From Ferruginibacter sp. (GTDB lineage: Bacteria > Bacteroidota > Bacteroidia > Chitinophagales > Chitinophagaceae): a stretch of DNA of 64,000 nucleotides. The position numbers and the translations under genes were made by a program. Location of the stretch: assembly GCA_025963635.1 (NCBI GenBank), contig JAOQAK010000016.1:1-64000 (forward strand), given 5' to 3'. Below, one piece after another: positions 34,217 to 42,727 of the stretch (within the stretch, counting starts at the first letter, position 1; each line of letters starts with the position of its first letter). The notes under the pieces were generated by a model. That model did no database searches, was not told the DNA's origin, and saw only the letters and a program-made list of their open reading frames with translations.

Positions 34217-35650
34217 TTATGTCTTTCTCCTTCTTCCTTCCAATATCCTGTAAAAAGAACGGCTCCGGATCTCATCAATAGTAAGCCCGGTAACCAATGC
34301 TTCCGTTTCAGAAATGGCCCCGCAATTCATGGCTTTCAAAAAGTAATTCAATAATCCCTGGCCCGTAGCGGCGTCGTCGAAAATATTCCCGGTAAGCGTG
34401 CTGATGGCTGCCCGGTCAACAAATGTTTTTAGCCGGAAAGCCGCATCATGATAACTACTTAAAAAGAAATTGTAAGTAGCGGCATACCGCATTGGCACCT
34501 GGGCAGGATTTAAATCCCAACCCTGGTACAAACCGTTCACCAACGAATGCATCGTGTGCTTAAACCCAATTCGCCAGGCGTTGTGCACCGCTTCCCGGTT
34601 TTCGTTAAGTTGCTCAAAACTGAGCTGATCGCCACGGTGTGGACCGATCGGCATTACATTGGTAGCGCCGTCGCTTAGAAAAATGCCGGTGCCTCCCAAA
34701 GCTACCCTGGTAACATGGTGGGCAAAATCGCAAACAGGATGTGCCATGGTTTGGTATTTGGCAGTAATGCCGCAGGAAGCCGTATAGTCGTACGTTCCGA
34801 AATGTGCAGCTATCAAACGGCCTTCTCCCGCCCTTACAATCCGCATCAGCGGATTTCGGCCTTCTTCATCCATGATGATCTGCGTGGCTTCCACCATGGT
34901 TTCCATTTTTAGTGAACCGGCAGGTAACCCATGTTGTTTCTCAATAATTTCAAAGAGGCGGACTAATGTAGTTACCTGTTCAGGGATCGTCACTTTCGGT
35001 AACATCACTATAAAATTATCAGGCAAAATGCCATTTGTCTGCAGTAGCAGCGTAGTAACAAAAATATCCAGCGTACGCACCCCCCTGAATTTCATGTCTT
35101 CCGTAAAAGGTTTTATACGGATCCCGATGAACGGCGGAAGGGTTTTATTACTCATCCCAATGGCCAGTTCGTTCGCTGCATTTACTGCTGTTGCATCCTC
35201 CTCCGCATCAGGCCGGTTGCCAAAGCCATCCTCAAAATCAATCCGGAAATCTTCAATCGCTTCTGTTTCTAATTTTTTAATGATTTTGTTGTATACGGAA
35301 TAAGATAACCAGGCAGCTTCCATTTTCCGCTCCGTTTCACTCATTGCATCCAGCTTTTTTGTAAGATGGATGATGTCCTTTTCAAGATGAGGAAGATGCG
35401 TGTAACCGTCGAGTTGCAATGTATTGGCAAGCGATACAAAATTGGGAGCATAGGTTTTTAAATTTTGCAGGGCGATTTCCCCCATCTTTACGGCGGTATC
35501 TGATTTAAAAAGATTAGCTCCGCCATATACAGTATGCACGGCCTGCCGGGCTGGTTTATCGCCGGGGTAGGTTTTTTGAAATTTTGCATTGGCAGATTGC
35601 AACTGTTTCAGCAGGAATGTTTTGTCCTGGTCAGAGATTGTAAAGTTCAT
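34217..35650 (-). CDS. DUF6986 protein, HpcH/HpaI-type TIM barrel (aldolase/malate synthase-like)
   Basis: A 477-residue enzyme of unproven function. The RIDFEDGFGNRPDAEED segment near residue 140 and the KMETMVEATQIIMDEEG segment near residue 250 are the acidic metal-binding elements of the PEP/pyruvate TIM-barrel group that includes malate synthase and citrate lyase beta. It lies in the ureide cluster 114 bases downstream of uraH. I infer it may handle glyoxylate or ureidoglycolate released by allantoicase. A 16-base motif also found at the allantoinase/PuuD promoter region precedes it. Confidence 0.8.
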   Translation of the reverse strand: MNFTISDQDKTFLLKQLQSANAKFQKTYPGDKPARQAVHTVYGGANLFKSDTAVKMGEIALQNLKTYAPNFVSLANTLQLDGYTHLPHLEKDIIHLTKKLDAMSETERKMEAAWLSYSVYNKIIKKLETEAIEDFRIDFEDGFGNRPDAEEDATAVNAANELAIGMSNKTLPPFIGIRIKPFTEDMKFRGVRTLDIFVTTLLLQTNGILPDNFIVMLPKVTIPEQVTTLVRLFEIIEKQHGLPAGSLKMETMVEATQIIMDEEGRNPLMRIVRAGEGRLIAAHFGTYDYTASCGITAKYQTMAHPVCDFAHHVTRVALGGTGIFLSDGATNVMPIGPHRGDQLSFEQLNENREAVHNAWRIGFKHTMHSLVNGLYQGWDLNPAQVPMRYAATYNFFLSSYHDAAFRLKTFVDRAAISTLTGNIFDDAATGQGLLNYFLKAMNCGAISETEALVTGLTIDEIRSRSFYRILEGRRRKT

Positions 35651-35744
35651 AGTAGCGTTTAAGATCCGGGCCTCTCATCTGCGCCAGCCGGCGCAAAAGA
35701 AATGAAGAAGCTGAAGCCATGATGGGTAATTGTAAAACATTTCA

Positions 35745-35760
35745 GTTACCGGTTGCAGCG
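35745..35760. promoter_or_regulatory. Candidate ureide-cluster operator, copy 1
   Basis: GTTACCGGTTGCAGCG matches the sequence at 39533-39548 at 15 of 16 positions. It lies between the uraH stop and the DUF6986 start, and includes the palindrome ACCGGT. Confidence 0.45.
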
Positions 35761-35764
35761 AGGT

Positions 35765-36103
35765 TTAACACCCCTTGTAAGTGCTATATCCAAAAGGGCT
35801 GATCAGTAAGGGAATATGGTAATGCTCAATTGTTTTTATTTCAAAAATGACTTCTACCGATGGGTAAAAAGTTTCTATATCGTAAGAGCCAAAATAATGT
35901 CTTACGTCAAAAGATATTTTATAAATCCCGAGTGTCAACTGTTCATCTTCCTGCAGCAGGTTGGTGAGCCTGCCTTCTTTGTTGGTGATTCCTTTGGCCA
36001 CTTCAAACCATTCATGTCCCACCTGCTCTTGTAAAACAATGATAACGCCCCAGGCCGGCTTGCCTTTGTTGGTATCCAGCACATGCGTGGTAATTTGACT
36101 CAT
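35765..36103 (-). CDS. uraH: 5-hydroxyisourate hydrolase (transthyretin-like)
   Basis: Hydrolyses 5-hydroxyisourate, the product of urate oxidation, to OHCU. The 112 residues carry the signature THVLDTNKGKPAWGV at the N-terminus with the catalytic His. The C-terminal HYHIPLLISPFGYSTYKGC replaces the usual YRGS ending, a conservative variant. The start ATG overlaps the uraD stop by 4 bases (ATGA), so translation is coupled. Cytoplasmic by absence of a signal. Confidence 0.95.
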   Translation of the reverse strand: MSQITTHVLDTNKGKPAWGVIIVLQEQVGHEWFEVAKGITNKEGRLTNLLQEDEQLTLGIYKISFDVRHYFGSYDIETFYPSVEVIFEIKTIEHYHIPLLISPFGYSTYKGC

Positions 36104-36603
36104 GCTACTAATTTTTGTAATCGAAGTAAAGTGATTTTATTTTGCTCGTCCATCGCTATCTTAATCTCAATACCAGGAGGATTCAATAAACGCTGCTTTA
36201 AAATTTGCAGCATTTCCGCGGCGGTTTTGCCGGTGGCGCATACGATGAAAATATAGCCGAACTTTTTTTCATATTCCGCATTCGCGGCTGCAAGGTCAGC
36301 AATCAGGGTTGGTGGTGCTGCATTTACGGCCACCTGTTCATCCGATGCCCATTGGGCTGTAGCTGCAAATTTTTTCTGCAAAGCCTCTACATCACCAATC
36401 GCCGGATGATTTGCAAAAGCCTCTTTCCAGTCTGTTTCAGAGCATTGATTCCATTGCTGTTCTGCAGTTTCCATCAACTCAACCAGGTCTTCCATAGGGA
36501 AAAGCGGGATCATCCTGTTAACCCAATTGGTTGAGCCGCAACACCTGTAGAGCTCGCTCCTGAGTTTATCTGTTGGCAGTTTGTTTAATTCATGTAAGGT
36601 CAT
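36100..36603 (-). CDS. uraD: 2-oxo-4-hydroxy-4-carboxy-5-ureidoimidazoline (OHCU) decarboxylase
   Basis: Decarboxylates OHCU to (S)-allantoin. The 167-residue all-helical protein has the catalytic His in FANHPAIGDVEALQKKF near residue 68, and the conserved YEKKFGYIFIVCATGKTAAEML segment near residue 125. It is overlapped by uraH downstream. Upstream, a MITE-like inverted repeat separates it from allantoicase, so continuous transcription across that gap is uncertain. Confidence 0.95.
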   Translation of the reverse strand: MTLHELNKLPTDKLRSELYRCCGSTNWVNRMIPLFPMEDLVELMETAEQQWNQCSETDWKEAFANHPAIGDVEALQKKFAATAQWASDEQVAVNAAPPTLIADLAAANAEYEKKFGYIFIVCATGKTAAEMLQILKQRLLNPPGIEIKIAMDEQNKITLLRLQKLVA

Positions 36604-36747
36604 CGATTCACATCTTTAAGCGGGTGAGCAACCTGAATTTTAATTTACAAATTTATATTTATTGTTCGAAAAATCACGGCACGCCCGCTCCCAAAACAAA
36701 TTATACAAAATGCCGAATGAGGATGAATGCCAGCCCGATTCTTCTCA

Positions 36748-36891
36748 GAAGCTGTTTAAAAATAGTTTCGGGACTTATCATGAAGATTTTTAAAGCCACT
36801 AATTATACGAATTGACACGAATAAAATTAAATTAACTAAAAATCCTCGCGGATATTCGTGCATTCGTGGCTTGAAAAATTTAAACAGCTTC
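36748..36891. mobile_element. MITE-like inverted-repeat element in the ureide cluster
   Basis: A 144-base element is bounded by perfect 13-base inverted repeats GAAGCTGTTTAAA (36748-36760) and TTTAAACAGCTTC (36879-36891). Just inside, ATTTTTAAAGCCACTAAT pairs imperfectly with ATTCGTGGCTTGAAAAAT, and ACGAAT blocks face each other. There is no coding capacity. The ATTCGTGCATTCGTGGC phrase is of a kind I recall from dispersed bacterial intergenic repeats. It lies in the 321-base gap between uraD and allantoicase, the remainder of which is unremarkable. Confidence 0.65.
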
Positions 36892-36924
36892 CCAGGCATT
36901 TTATAAAAACAGGATTAAAATACT

Positions 36925-37920
36925 TTACACCGGTTTGCCGTACAGCCGCATCCGGCTAATGCCTCCATCAGGAAAAATGGTAAGCCGCACATGGGTAAAG
37001 GGATCGGAAGACGCGATCTCCTTCTCAAAGTAATGCTCATGGTCGGCCTCAAGGTTTACCTGCGGTAAGATGATGGTCCAATCAATTTTATCATTGATCG
37101 TATCGATTGCTGAATCGGCAGCAATGCGGCATCCTTCCAGCATACAACTGTCGGGAAAATTGCCCTTGAAATGAGCCGTATCTATCAAAATTTTCCGGAT
37201 GGTACCCTCATGTGCCAGGCGAACAATTACCCAGTCTTTATTGCCCGGGGTACGACTGCGTTTGGTTTCCCATCCATCCCCCATGTTTAAACCTTTGCCG
37301 GGCATGATGAGGTTGTCCATATGCGAAAAAAACATGTCATTACAGGCTATTGCCTTTCCACCATTTACCGCTGCGGCAAGATCTACCTCTTCTCCTGCGG
37401 GCACCTTGCTCCAATCCTTCATCACCTCACCGTATACTTTAAGTCTGGCCACACCGCCGTCGGGATAAATATTCAGTCGCAAATGGGTATAAATTGCATG
37501 ATCGCCTATATCATAGAGATTTTGGGAACCTGGCTGCAGAGGCGATTTTGTAAGTATCTCTTTCCATTCAATGTTTTCAAAATCATCGGCACGGGCATCG
37601 CCGATATTGGCCGCCTCCAGTGAAGTGAACGGAGGATGATTTCCAAGGAAATGATTGGTATCAATATCAACCCCATATATTTTGCCGGGTGCAGCCAGCC
37701 GGATAACACACCAGTCGTGGCCCGGGCCCCGCTTTCTCCTCGATTCCCAGCCATCCATCCATTTTCCCCTTTCGGTATATTTATCCGGAATAAAAATACC
37801 GCGACCAGGTTTTAACAGGTTTTCCATCCCTGCAAAAAAATCATCGCTGCAGGCCATGGCTTTGCCACCCAGTTTTTCAGCGGCGAGATCAATCATTTTT
37901 GTAAAACCGGGTAGGGTCAT
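36925..37920 (-). CDS. alc: Allantoicase
   Basis: Hydrolyses allantoate to (S)-ureidoglycolate and urea. The 331 residues form two homologous jelly-roll halves. Each has a D-D/M-FF start (DDFFAGMENLLKPGRG; NDMFFSHMDNLIMPGKG), a GWE(S/T)-R-RT/GPG block, and a D(T)-HF-GN segment (DIDTNHFLGNHPP; LIDTAHFKGNFPD). Length fits the family. No ureidoglycolate lyase or urease is visible in the window. The allantoinase gene lies 217 bases upstream. Confidence 0.95.
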   Translation of the reverse strand: MTLPGFTKMIDLAAEKLGGKAMACSDDFFAGMENLLKPGRGIFIPDKYTERGKWMDGWESRRKRGPGHDWCVIRLAAPGKIYGVDIDTNHFLGNHPPFTSLEAANIGDARADDFENIEWKEILTKSPLQPGSQNLYDIGDHAIYTHLRLNIYPDGGVARLKVYGEVMKDWSKVPAGEEVDLAAAVNGGKAIACNDMFFSHMDNLIMPGKGLNMGDGWETKRSRTPGNKDWVIVRLAHEGTIRKILIDTAHFKGNFPDSCMLEGCRIAADSAIDTINDKIDWTIILPQVNLEADHEHYFEKEIASSDPFTHVRLTIFPDGGISRMRLYGKPV

Positions 37921-38013
37921 AATTTAGTTATGTCAGGTGATGAATGTTATAAAAACTAATTTTTATCAGGCCAAACCTTCACAAACTTTTGGTGCTAGCG
38001 GCCTCGAATAAAA

Positions 38014-38045
38014 GGTAGAGACGCTATGCATTGGCGTATCCTACC
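38014..38045. repeat. Degenerate GGTAGAGACGC-type hairpin
   Basis: GGTAG-AG-ACGC (38014-38024) faces GCGT-AT-CCTACC (38034-38045), forming a stem around TATGCATTG. It resembles dispersed GTAGAGACGC palindromes I recall from other bacteria. It lies between allantoinase and allantoicase. Confidence 0.5.
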
Positions 38046-38137
38046 AGAAAATCTCAATAGAAGCCGTTAAGAAATCAAGGCTGTTTGTTTTTTTCACGAG
38101 CGGGGGCGTAAAAACGAATGATAATAAATTTCGTCAA

Positions 38138-39517
38138 TTAACGCAAAATAATTTCCCCTGCATCCAGTTGCACAAACATTCCTTTATCATAAACTTTCCT
38201 TCCTGCAATATAGGTTTGATCCACCGCACCGTATAATTGTTCGTTCAAATACGGAGTAATTTTGTGCTTGTGATGAATGATGCTTTCCGTTACTGTAAAC
38301 ATTTTTGCTTCATCAAAAATTACCAGGTCGGCATCATATCCCTTTTCTATCCTGCCCTTACTTACTTCCTTACCGATCAGTTTTGCAGGGTTTTCACAAA
38401 GCCATTTCACCACCTCTGTAAAAGCGCAATTGCGCTTTTTTGCGGCCGTCCACAAAACAGGGAGAGCAAATTGCAAAGAAGCGATGCCTCCCCAGGCTTT
38501 CATAAAATCGCCACTTTCTACTGCTTTCAAATCAGGTGTAGCCGGTGAATGGTCGGTAGCCACAAAATCAATGAGCCCGCTTTTTAATGCTTGCCAAAGA
38601 GCGGTATTATTCTCTTTTTCACGAATGGGTGGCGCACATTTAAATTGCGTTTCTCCATCCGGGATATCTTCTGCATTGAAGTAAAGATAATGTTGCCCGG
38701 TTTCAACAGTCAATGGCAACCCTTGTTGTTTCGCCTTCCTGATCTGCTCTATTGAATTTGCCGAAGACAAATGCACGATGTGCACCCGGCAATTAAATTC
38801 TTCACACAAACTGATCATTAAGGAAATTGCATCATCTTCCCATTTTGCCGGGCGGCTTGCAAGGTAATTCCTGTAAGATTTTACGTCTCCCGAAGAGCGT
38901 TGCAGGTTGTCCGTTAATTCGCAATGCACCAGCAACGGCAAACCATGCTTTGCAATCACCGGCATCACTTTCCTCAGATCTCCCTCGGTTACATTGGGAA
39001 ATTCATCAATACCGGAATGTGTCAAAAAAGCTTTGAAACCAAGCACGCCTTTTTCGATCAATGGCTCGATTTCATTTTCATTACCTGGTATAACACCGCC
39101 CCAAAAACCAATATTCGCATGCGTTTGCCCTTCCGCAGCTGCCAGCTTTTTGTTGAAAGCTTCTGCGGTCGTAGTAACCGGCGATGAATTCAGTGGCATG
39201 TCAACAAGGGTGGTAATTCCCCCTGCAATCGCGGCTTTAGTGGCTGTATCAAATCCTTCCCAATTTGTTCTTCCCGGTTCGTTGATGTGTACATGCGGAT
39301 CAATAACACCGGGCATTAGTAAATGATCACCTGCTTCAATAAACTGGCTAATTTCTGCGGCTGGCATCGCTTTACTTACGTCCGCAATGATTCCAGCCTC
39401 TATCGTTACCCAGGCTGGGTTGATCCCGGAGGGTAACACTACCCTGTTGCTATGTATTACCAGCAATATTTTTAATTTTTTGGGGTTGTTAAATGAAACG
39501 CTAAAAATACAAAACAA
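38138..39517 (-). CDS. allB: Allantoinase (cyclic amidohydrolase)
   Basis: Opens the hydantoin ring of allantoin to give allantoate. The 459-residue dihydroorotase-like amidohydrolase has the binuclear metal motif DPHVHINEPGRTNWEGF near residue 75. The bridging carboxylysine lies in GFKAFLTHSGI, and further ligands in LLVHCE, VHIVHLSS and VATDHSPATPD. The N-terminus before VIHSNRVVLPSG may be over-extended, since no other ATG is available and a TTG/GTG start nearer residue 17 is possible. It is divergent from puuD across 70 bases. Confidence 0.95.
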   Translation of the reverse strand: MFCIFSVSFNNPKKLKILLVIHSNRVVLPSGINPAWVTIEAGIIADVSKAMPAAEISQFIEAGDHLLMPGVIDPHVHINEPGRTNWEGFDTATKAAIAGGITTLVDMPLNSSPVTTTAEAFNKKLAAAEGQTHANIGFWGGVIPGNENEIEPLIEKGVLGFKAFLTHSGIDEFPNVTEGDLRKVMPVIAKHGLPLLVHCELTDNLQRSSGDVKSYRNYLASRPAKWEDDAISLMISLCEEFNCRVHIVHLSSANSIEQIRKAKQQGLPLTVETGQHYLYFNAEDIPDGETQFKCAPPIREKENNTALWQALKSGLIDFVATDHSPATPDLKAVESGDFMKAWGGIASLQFALPVLWTAAKKRNCAFTEVVKWLCENPAKLIGKEVSKGRIEKGYDADLVIFDEAKMFTVTESIIHHKHKITPYLNEQLYGAVDQTYIAGRKVYDKGMFVQLDAGEIILR

Positions 39518-39532
39518 AAATTTAAATTGTGC

Positions 39533-39548
39533 GTTACCGGCTGCAGCG
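39533..39548. promoter_or_regulatory. Candidate ureide-cluster operator, copy 2
   Basis: GTTACCGGCTGCAGCG lies in the 70-base divergent region between allantoinase and puuD and matches the site at 35745-35760 at 15 of 16 positions. Its position allows control of both divergent transcripts. Confidence 0.5.
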
Positions 39549-39587
39549 TTAAGGGCAGTTGACTGTTTGAGAATTTAAATAGCAAAT

Positions 39588-40994
39588 ATGCTGACTGCTT
39601 TGATTTATGGTATCCTGGGTTTTATATTGCTGATGCTGATCATCATGACTTACCAGTTTCACGCAATAAAGAAAAACAAAGCCGGTACAGATATTTCTGA
39701 AGAACATACTGAACGCATTTTACTTTCACAGGGCTTTATTTACACCTCAATTGTTTTGGTCGTTGTGCTGTTGCTGGCATTTACCTGGTATACTGTGAAG
39801 GGCACTCCCCGCGAAGGGCACCTGATGGAATGGTTGAATATAGTGGTGAGATTGATGCACATCACCTTTGGTATCGCCTGGATCGGTGCATCTTTTTACT
39901 TTGTTTTTTTAGAAAACGCATTGAACCGTACCGATAATGTGCGTGACGAACTTGCCGGTAATCTCTGGGCGGTGCATGGAGGTGGTTTTTACTATCTTGA
40001 AAAATACAAAGTAGCGCCTAAGATCATCCCCAAGGATTTACACTGGTTTAAATACGAAGCCTATTTTACATGGCTATCCGGCTTTAGCCTCTTATTTGTG
40101 GTATATTATTTTAATGCGAAGGCAATGTTGGTCGATAACAATGTGTTCCCTATAGGATCCGCCGCCGCAATCTCTATCGGTATTGGCTCATTTGTAATCG
40201 CCTGGTTTTTATATGATCTTTTGTGCAAAACCCCGCTTGTTAAAAAAAATGCATGGTTTGGAGTAGTGGGTTTTCTCATCGCGACAGCTTTTGCTTTTTT
40301 CTATAGTCACGTTTTTAGCGCCCGTGCGGCTTACATTCATTTCGGCGCAATGATCGGAACGTTGATGGCTGCAAATGTTTTCTTTATCATTATCCCTTCC
40401 CAAAAGGCAATGGTAAAAGCAGCTAAATTGGGCATGCCGCTTAATCCTCAACTAGGTAAAAATGCACTCACCAGATCATTGCACAATAACTATTTCACGC
40501 TACCAGTGCTGTTTGTGATGATCAGCAATCATTTCCCTACCACCTTTGGATCTCGGTATCCATGGGCGATCCTCGCAGCCATTTCGGTAGGTACGGCGGG
40601 CGTAAAACACTATTTAAATTTAAGGGAAAAAGGCCGGTACAATATCTGGGTTTTGCCGGTTTCGATACTGGTGTTGCTGGCCGCAGCATTTATCACAGCT
40701 CCGCCGATAGATAATTCGGCCTGCAATAAAACAGTGAGCTTTACAGAAGTAAATGCCATCATTAATAACCGCTGCATCACCTGCCATTCTTCCAAACCCA
40801 CCGACAATGTTTACATGGCGCCGCCAAATGGCGTAGTATATGATACTCCCGGCGATATTGCAAAATTGAAAGACAAAATAATGCAGCGGGTGGTGATCAC
40901 GAAAACAATGCCTCCGAATAATAAAACCGGCATTACACCCGAAGAGCGTGACCTTATCCGCTGCTGGATAAACCAGGGAACTGTGGTAAAATAG
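39588..40994 (+). CDS. puuD: Urate hydroxylase PuuD, membrane domain fused to cytochrome c
   Basis: Membrane-bound urate oxidase that makes 5-hydroxyisourate and passes electrons to a fused cytochrome c rather than to oxygen. The 468 residues contain about eight hydrophobic helices, with conserved LMEWLNIVVRLMHITFGIAW, AVHGGGFYYLEKYK and NNYFTLPVLFVMISNHFP segments. A C-terminal haem-binding domain has NNRCITCHSSKP (CxxCH) near residue 400 and the distal Met region KTMPPNN. It begins the urate pathway completed by the divergent ureide genes. Confidence 0.95.
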   Translation: MLTALIYGILGFILLMLIIMTYQFHAIKKNKAGTDISEEHTERILLSQGFIYTSIVLVVVLLLAFTWYTVKGTPREGHLMEWLNIVVRLMHITFGIAWIGASFYFVFLENALNRTDNVRDELAGNLWAVHGGGFYYLEKYKVAPKIIPKDLHWFKYEAYFTWLSGFSLLFVVYYFNAKAMLVDNNVFPIGSAAAISIGIGSFVIAWFLYDLLCKTPLVKKNAWFGVVGFLIATAFAFFYSHVFSARAAYIHFGAMIGTLMAANVFFIIIPSQKAMVKAAKLGMPLNPQLGKNALTRSLHNNYFTLPVLFVMISNHFPTTFGSRYPWAILAAISVGTAGVKHYLNLREKGRYNIWVLPVSILVLLAAAFITAPPIDNSACNKTVSFTEVNAIINNRCITCHSSKPTDNVYMAPPNGVVYDTPGDIAKLKDKIMQRVVITKTMPPNNKTGITPEERDLIRCWINQGTVVK

Positions 40995-41170
40995 AGAAGA
41001 ATTTTTTGTCCGGGCAACACAGCAATGGGCATCATCATTGCATCGCCCTCTTTTACGGTATACCAGCTGGCAACACTACCGGGCGGATAATCCCATATCG
41101 ACCCATCACTAAATTGACTGATTGCTCATGCTTGACCGACACCGATGACCTATCGGCAATAGATGTTTTC

Positions 41171-41205
41171 TTCAACCTTCAACCGTAAACCTTCAACCTC
41201 AAACT
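41171..41205 (-). repeat. Heptamer tandem array, GGTTGAA type (5 units)
   Basis: On the minus strand the units read approximately AGTTTGA, GGTTGAA, GGTTTAC, GGTTGAA, GGTTGAA. The array begins 7 bases beyond the stop of the barrel-protein gene (41212), again just after a stop and on the coding strand. Confidence 0.8.
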
Positions 41206-41211
41206 TTTTTA

Positions 41212-41919
41212 TTACCAGTGCCCTTTAAACATTGGCTTGCATGCTAGTACAAGGCCCACATAAATCTGGCTGAGCTTATCTTCCGGTGAGTTGGACAGCA
41301 TTTGCCCTTCATTGCTTCTCCACGAACGTTTCTTAAAGCTTCCTGAATATCCGGCCTGTATCCCGACGGCATTGGAAGGATTCTTTGGTGATTTCACATT
41401 GAATCCAACGCCCAGCCGGTAAACGAAAAAGATATTATTGAATCTCACCGACTGAATGTTATTTTGAACGGTAGGTGATTGCAGTACATCATCAAAACGA
41501 ACGGCAGAATTGTCTTTATAAAATATAGCCTGGTAAGCCTGCACGCCAAGACCAACAAGCGGGTAAAGCATCAGCCGGTCGCTTTTTAGTACATCATACC
41601 CGATATCGCCGCTAATTCCAATGTACCGGATGGTACTGCTCTTTTTGTTGTGGTTGCCGCTCATGCTGCTTCCAATGTTTAATCCACCTTGAGAAACGAC
41701 CCCGTTGTTTTCTTTAAGCCAGCCAAGTCCCAGGGTAGCGGCATGCTCTTTCAATTGTTCATACTGGGGAAATTCAGCAACCCGGCCATTCAGCCCGTCA
41801 AATTGTTGAAAACTGGCACCGATACTACGGGTGATCATTGGCATCGGCTTCTCACTTTTGTCTTGTGCGCTGGAAGACAGAACGGTTCCAAGCAGCAGTA
41901 AGGAAAAAATAATTTTCAT
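41212..41919 (-). CDS. Hypothetical secreted outer-membrane beta-barrel-like protein
   Basis: A 235-residue exported protein with signal MKIIFSLLLLGTVLSSSAQD. Alternating hydrophobic strands (RYIGISGDIGYDVL, LMLYPLVGLGVQAYQAIFYK, FFVYRLGVGFNVKSPK, AVGIQAGYSGSFKK, SQIYVGLVLACKP) suggest an eight-strand outer-membrane barrel. Function unknown. The frame extends to 41970, but the ATG at 41919 directly precedes the signal peptide. It lies downstream of the DUF4142 gene on the same strand. Confidence 0.75.
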   Translation of the reverse strand: MKIIFSLLLLGTVLSSSAQDKSEKPMPMITRSIGASFQQFDGLNGRVAEFPQYEQLKEHAATLGLGWLKENNGVVSQGGLNIGSSMSGNHNKKSSTIRYIGISGDIGYDVLKSDRLMLYPLVGLGVQAYQAIFYKDNSAVRFDDVLQSPTVQNNIQSVRFNNIFFVYRLGVGFNVKSPKNPSNAVGIQAGYSGSFKKRSWRSNEGQMLSNSPEDKLSQIYVGLVLACKPMFKGHW

Positions 41920-42065
41920 AATAGAGATTTTATTTAATCCAATACAAACCGAATGCCCGAAATGTTGCACGAGTGCAAAGGCAATTTTTGAGGAAACTGT
42001 TTTACAGGTGAATGGGAAATCCCCAAAATATTAGGCATTAAAGAAGAATTTGGAGCTAAATGGGT

Positions 42066-42647
42066 CTATTTTTTAAGGGAAGCCTTTACCCGTTTTGACA
42101 TTGACACATGTGAGTAAATGACCGGGATGGCACGGGTTATGATCCTGTTGAGATCGGCATCGGTTATTTCAGTTTTTGCCTTTTTTAAACTGTCCAGCAT
42201 TCCGGTATGATCCTGCAGCATTTTATCCGCCCATCCCTGGGCCCAACCTACACTATCGGTATTGTTGATGCTGCTAATGGTATCAAACTGGGGCATTTTC
42301 AAATTTGACTTCATCGACAGAAAATACTTGATGTCCTCATCGAGGCGGTTATGATCTTTCAACATCATTAATGCGTGCTCTTTTACATTATTCGGCAATC
42401 CTTTGGCAATGGCTGCATCTAAAGAAGCTATCTCCCTGGCATTCTGCAGTACCAGGTAATTTAAAAAGCTTTGCTCAGCAACCGTGGTGGAAGTCTTTCC
42501 TAACCCAACAGTAGTATCCATGGCTGCAGGTTTATCACTGCCCAGCGAATCCGGACTACCCGTGGCCGATGTGTTATTGCCATTGTTGCAGGCGAATAAC
42601 AATGCCATCGCTAAAAAGATGGTGTATGTTTTAAGAAATCGATTCAT
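42066..42647 (-). CDS. DUF4142 lipoprotein
   Basis: A 193-residue lipoprotein with signal and lipobox ending ALLFACNNG. The helical body matches DUF4142, a ferritin-like-looking fold: FLNYLVLQNAREIASLDAAI, LMMLKDHNRLDEDIKYFL and LQDHTGMLDSLKKAKTEI carry paired His/Glu positions. Function is unknown; envelope stress is often suggested for relatives. The ATG at 42647 was chosen over 42698 because it fits the signal peptide. It follows the hybrid sensor gene by 80 bases. Confidence 0.85.
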   Translation of the reverse strand: MNRFLKTYTIFLAMALLFACNNGNNTSATGSPDSLGSDKPAAMDTTVGLGKTSTTVAEQSFLNYLVLQNAREIASLDAAIAKGLPNNVKEHALMMLKDHNRLDEDIKYFLSMKSNLKMPQFDTISSINNTDSVGWAQGWADKMLQDHTGMLDSLKKAKTEITDADLNRIITRAIPVIYSHVSMSKRVKASLKK

Positions 42648-42727
42648 AATGAGTTGTAATTTATTCATTAAAATTCGAACAACGGCTGATCGATTCAAAT
42701 TTGCAGAAGTACATGTTATTTCACTTG

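Noticed and set aside
41006-41188. 60-codon frame after puuD
   Set aside because: No family resemblance, and it runs into a heptamer repeat.
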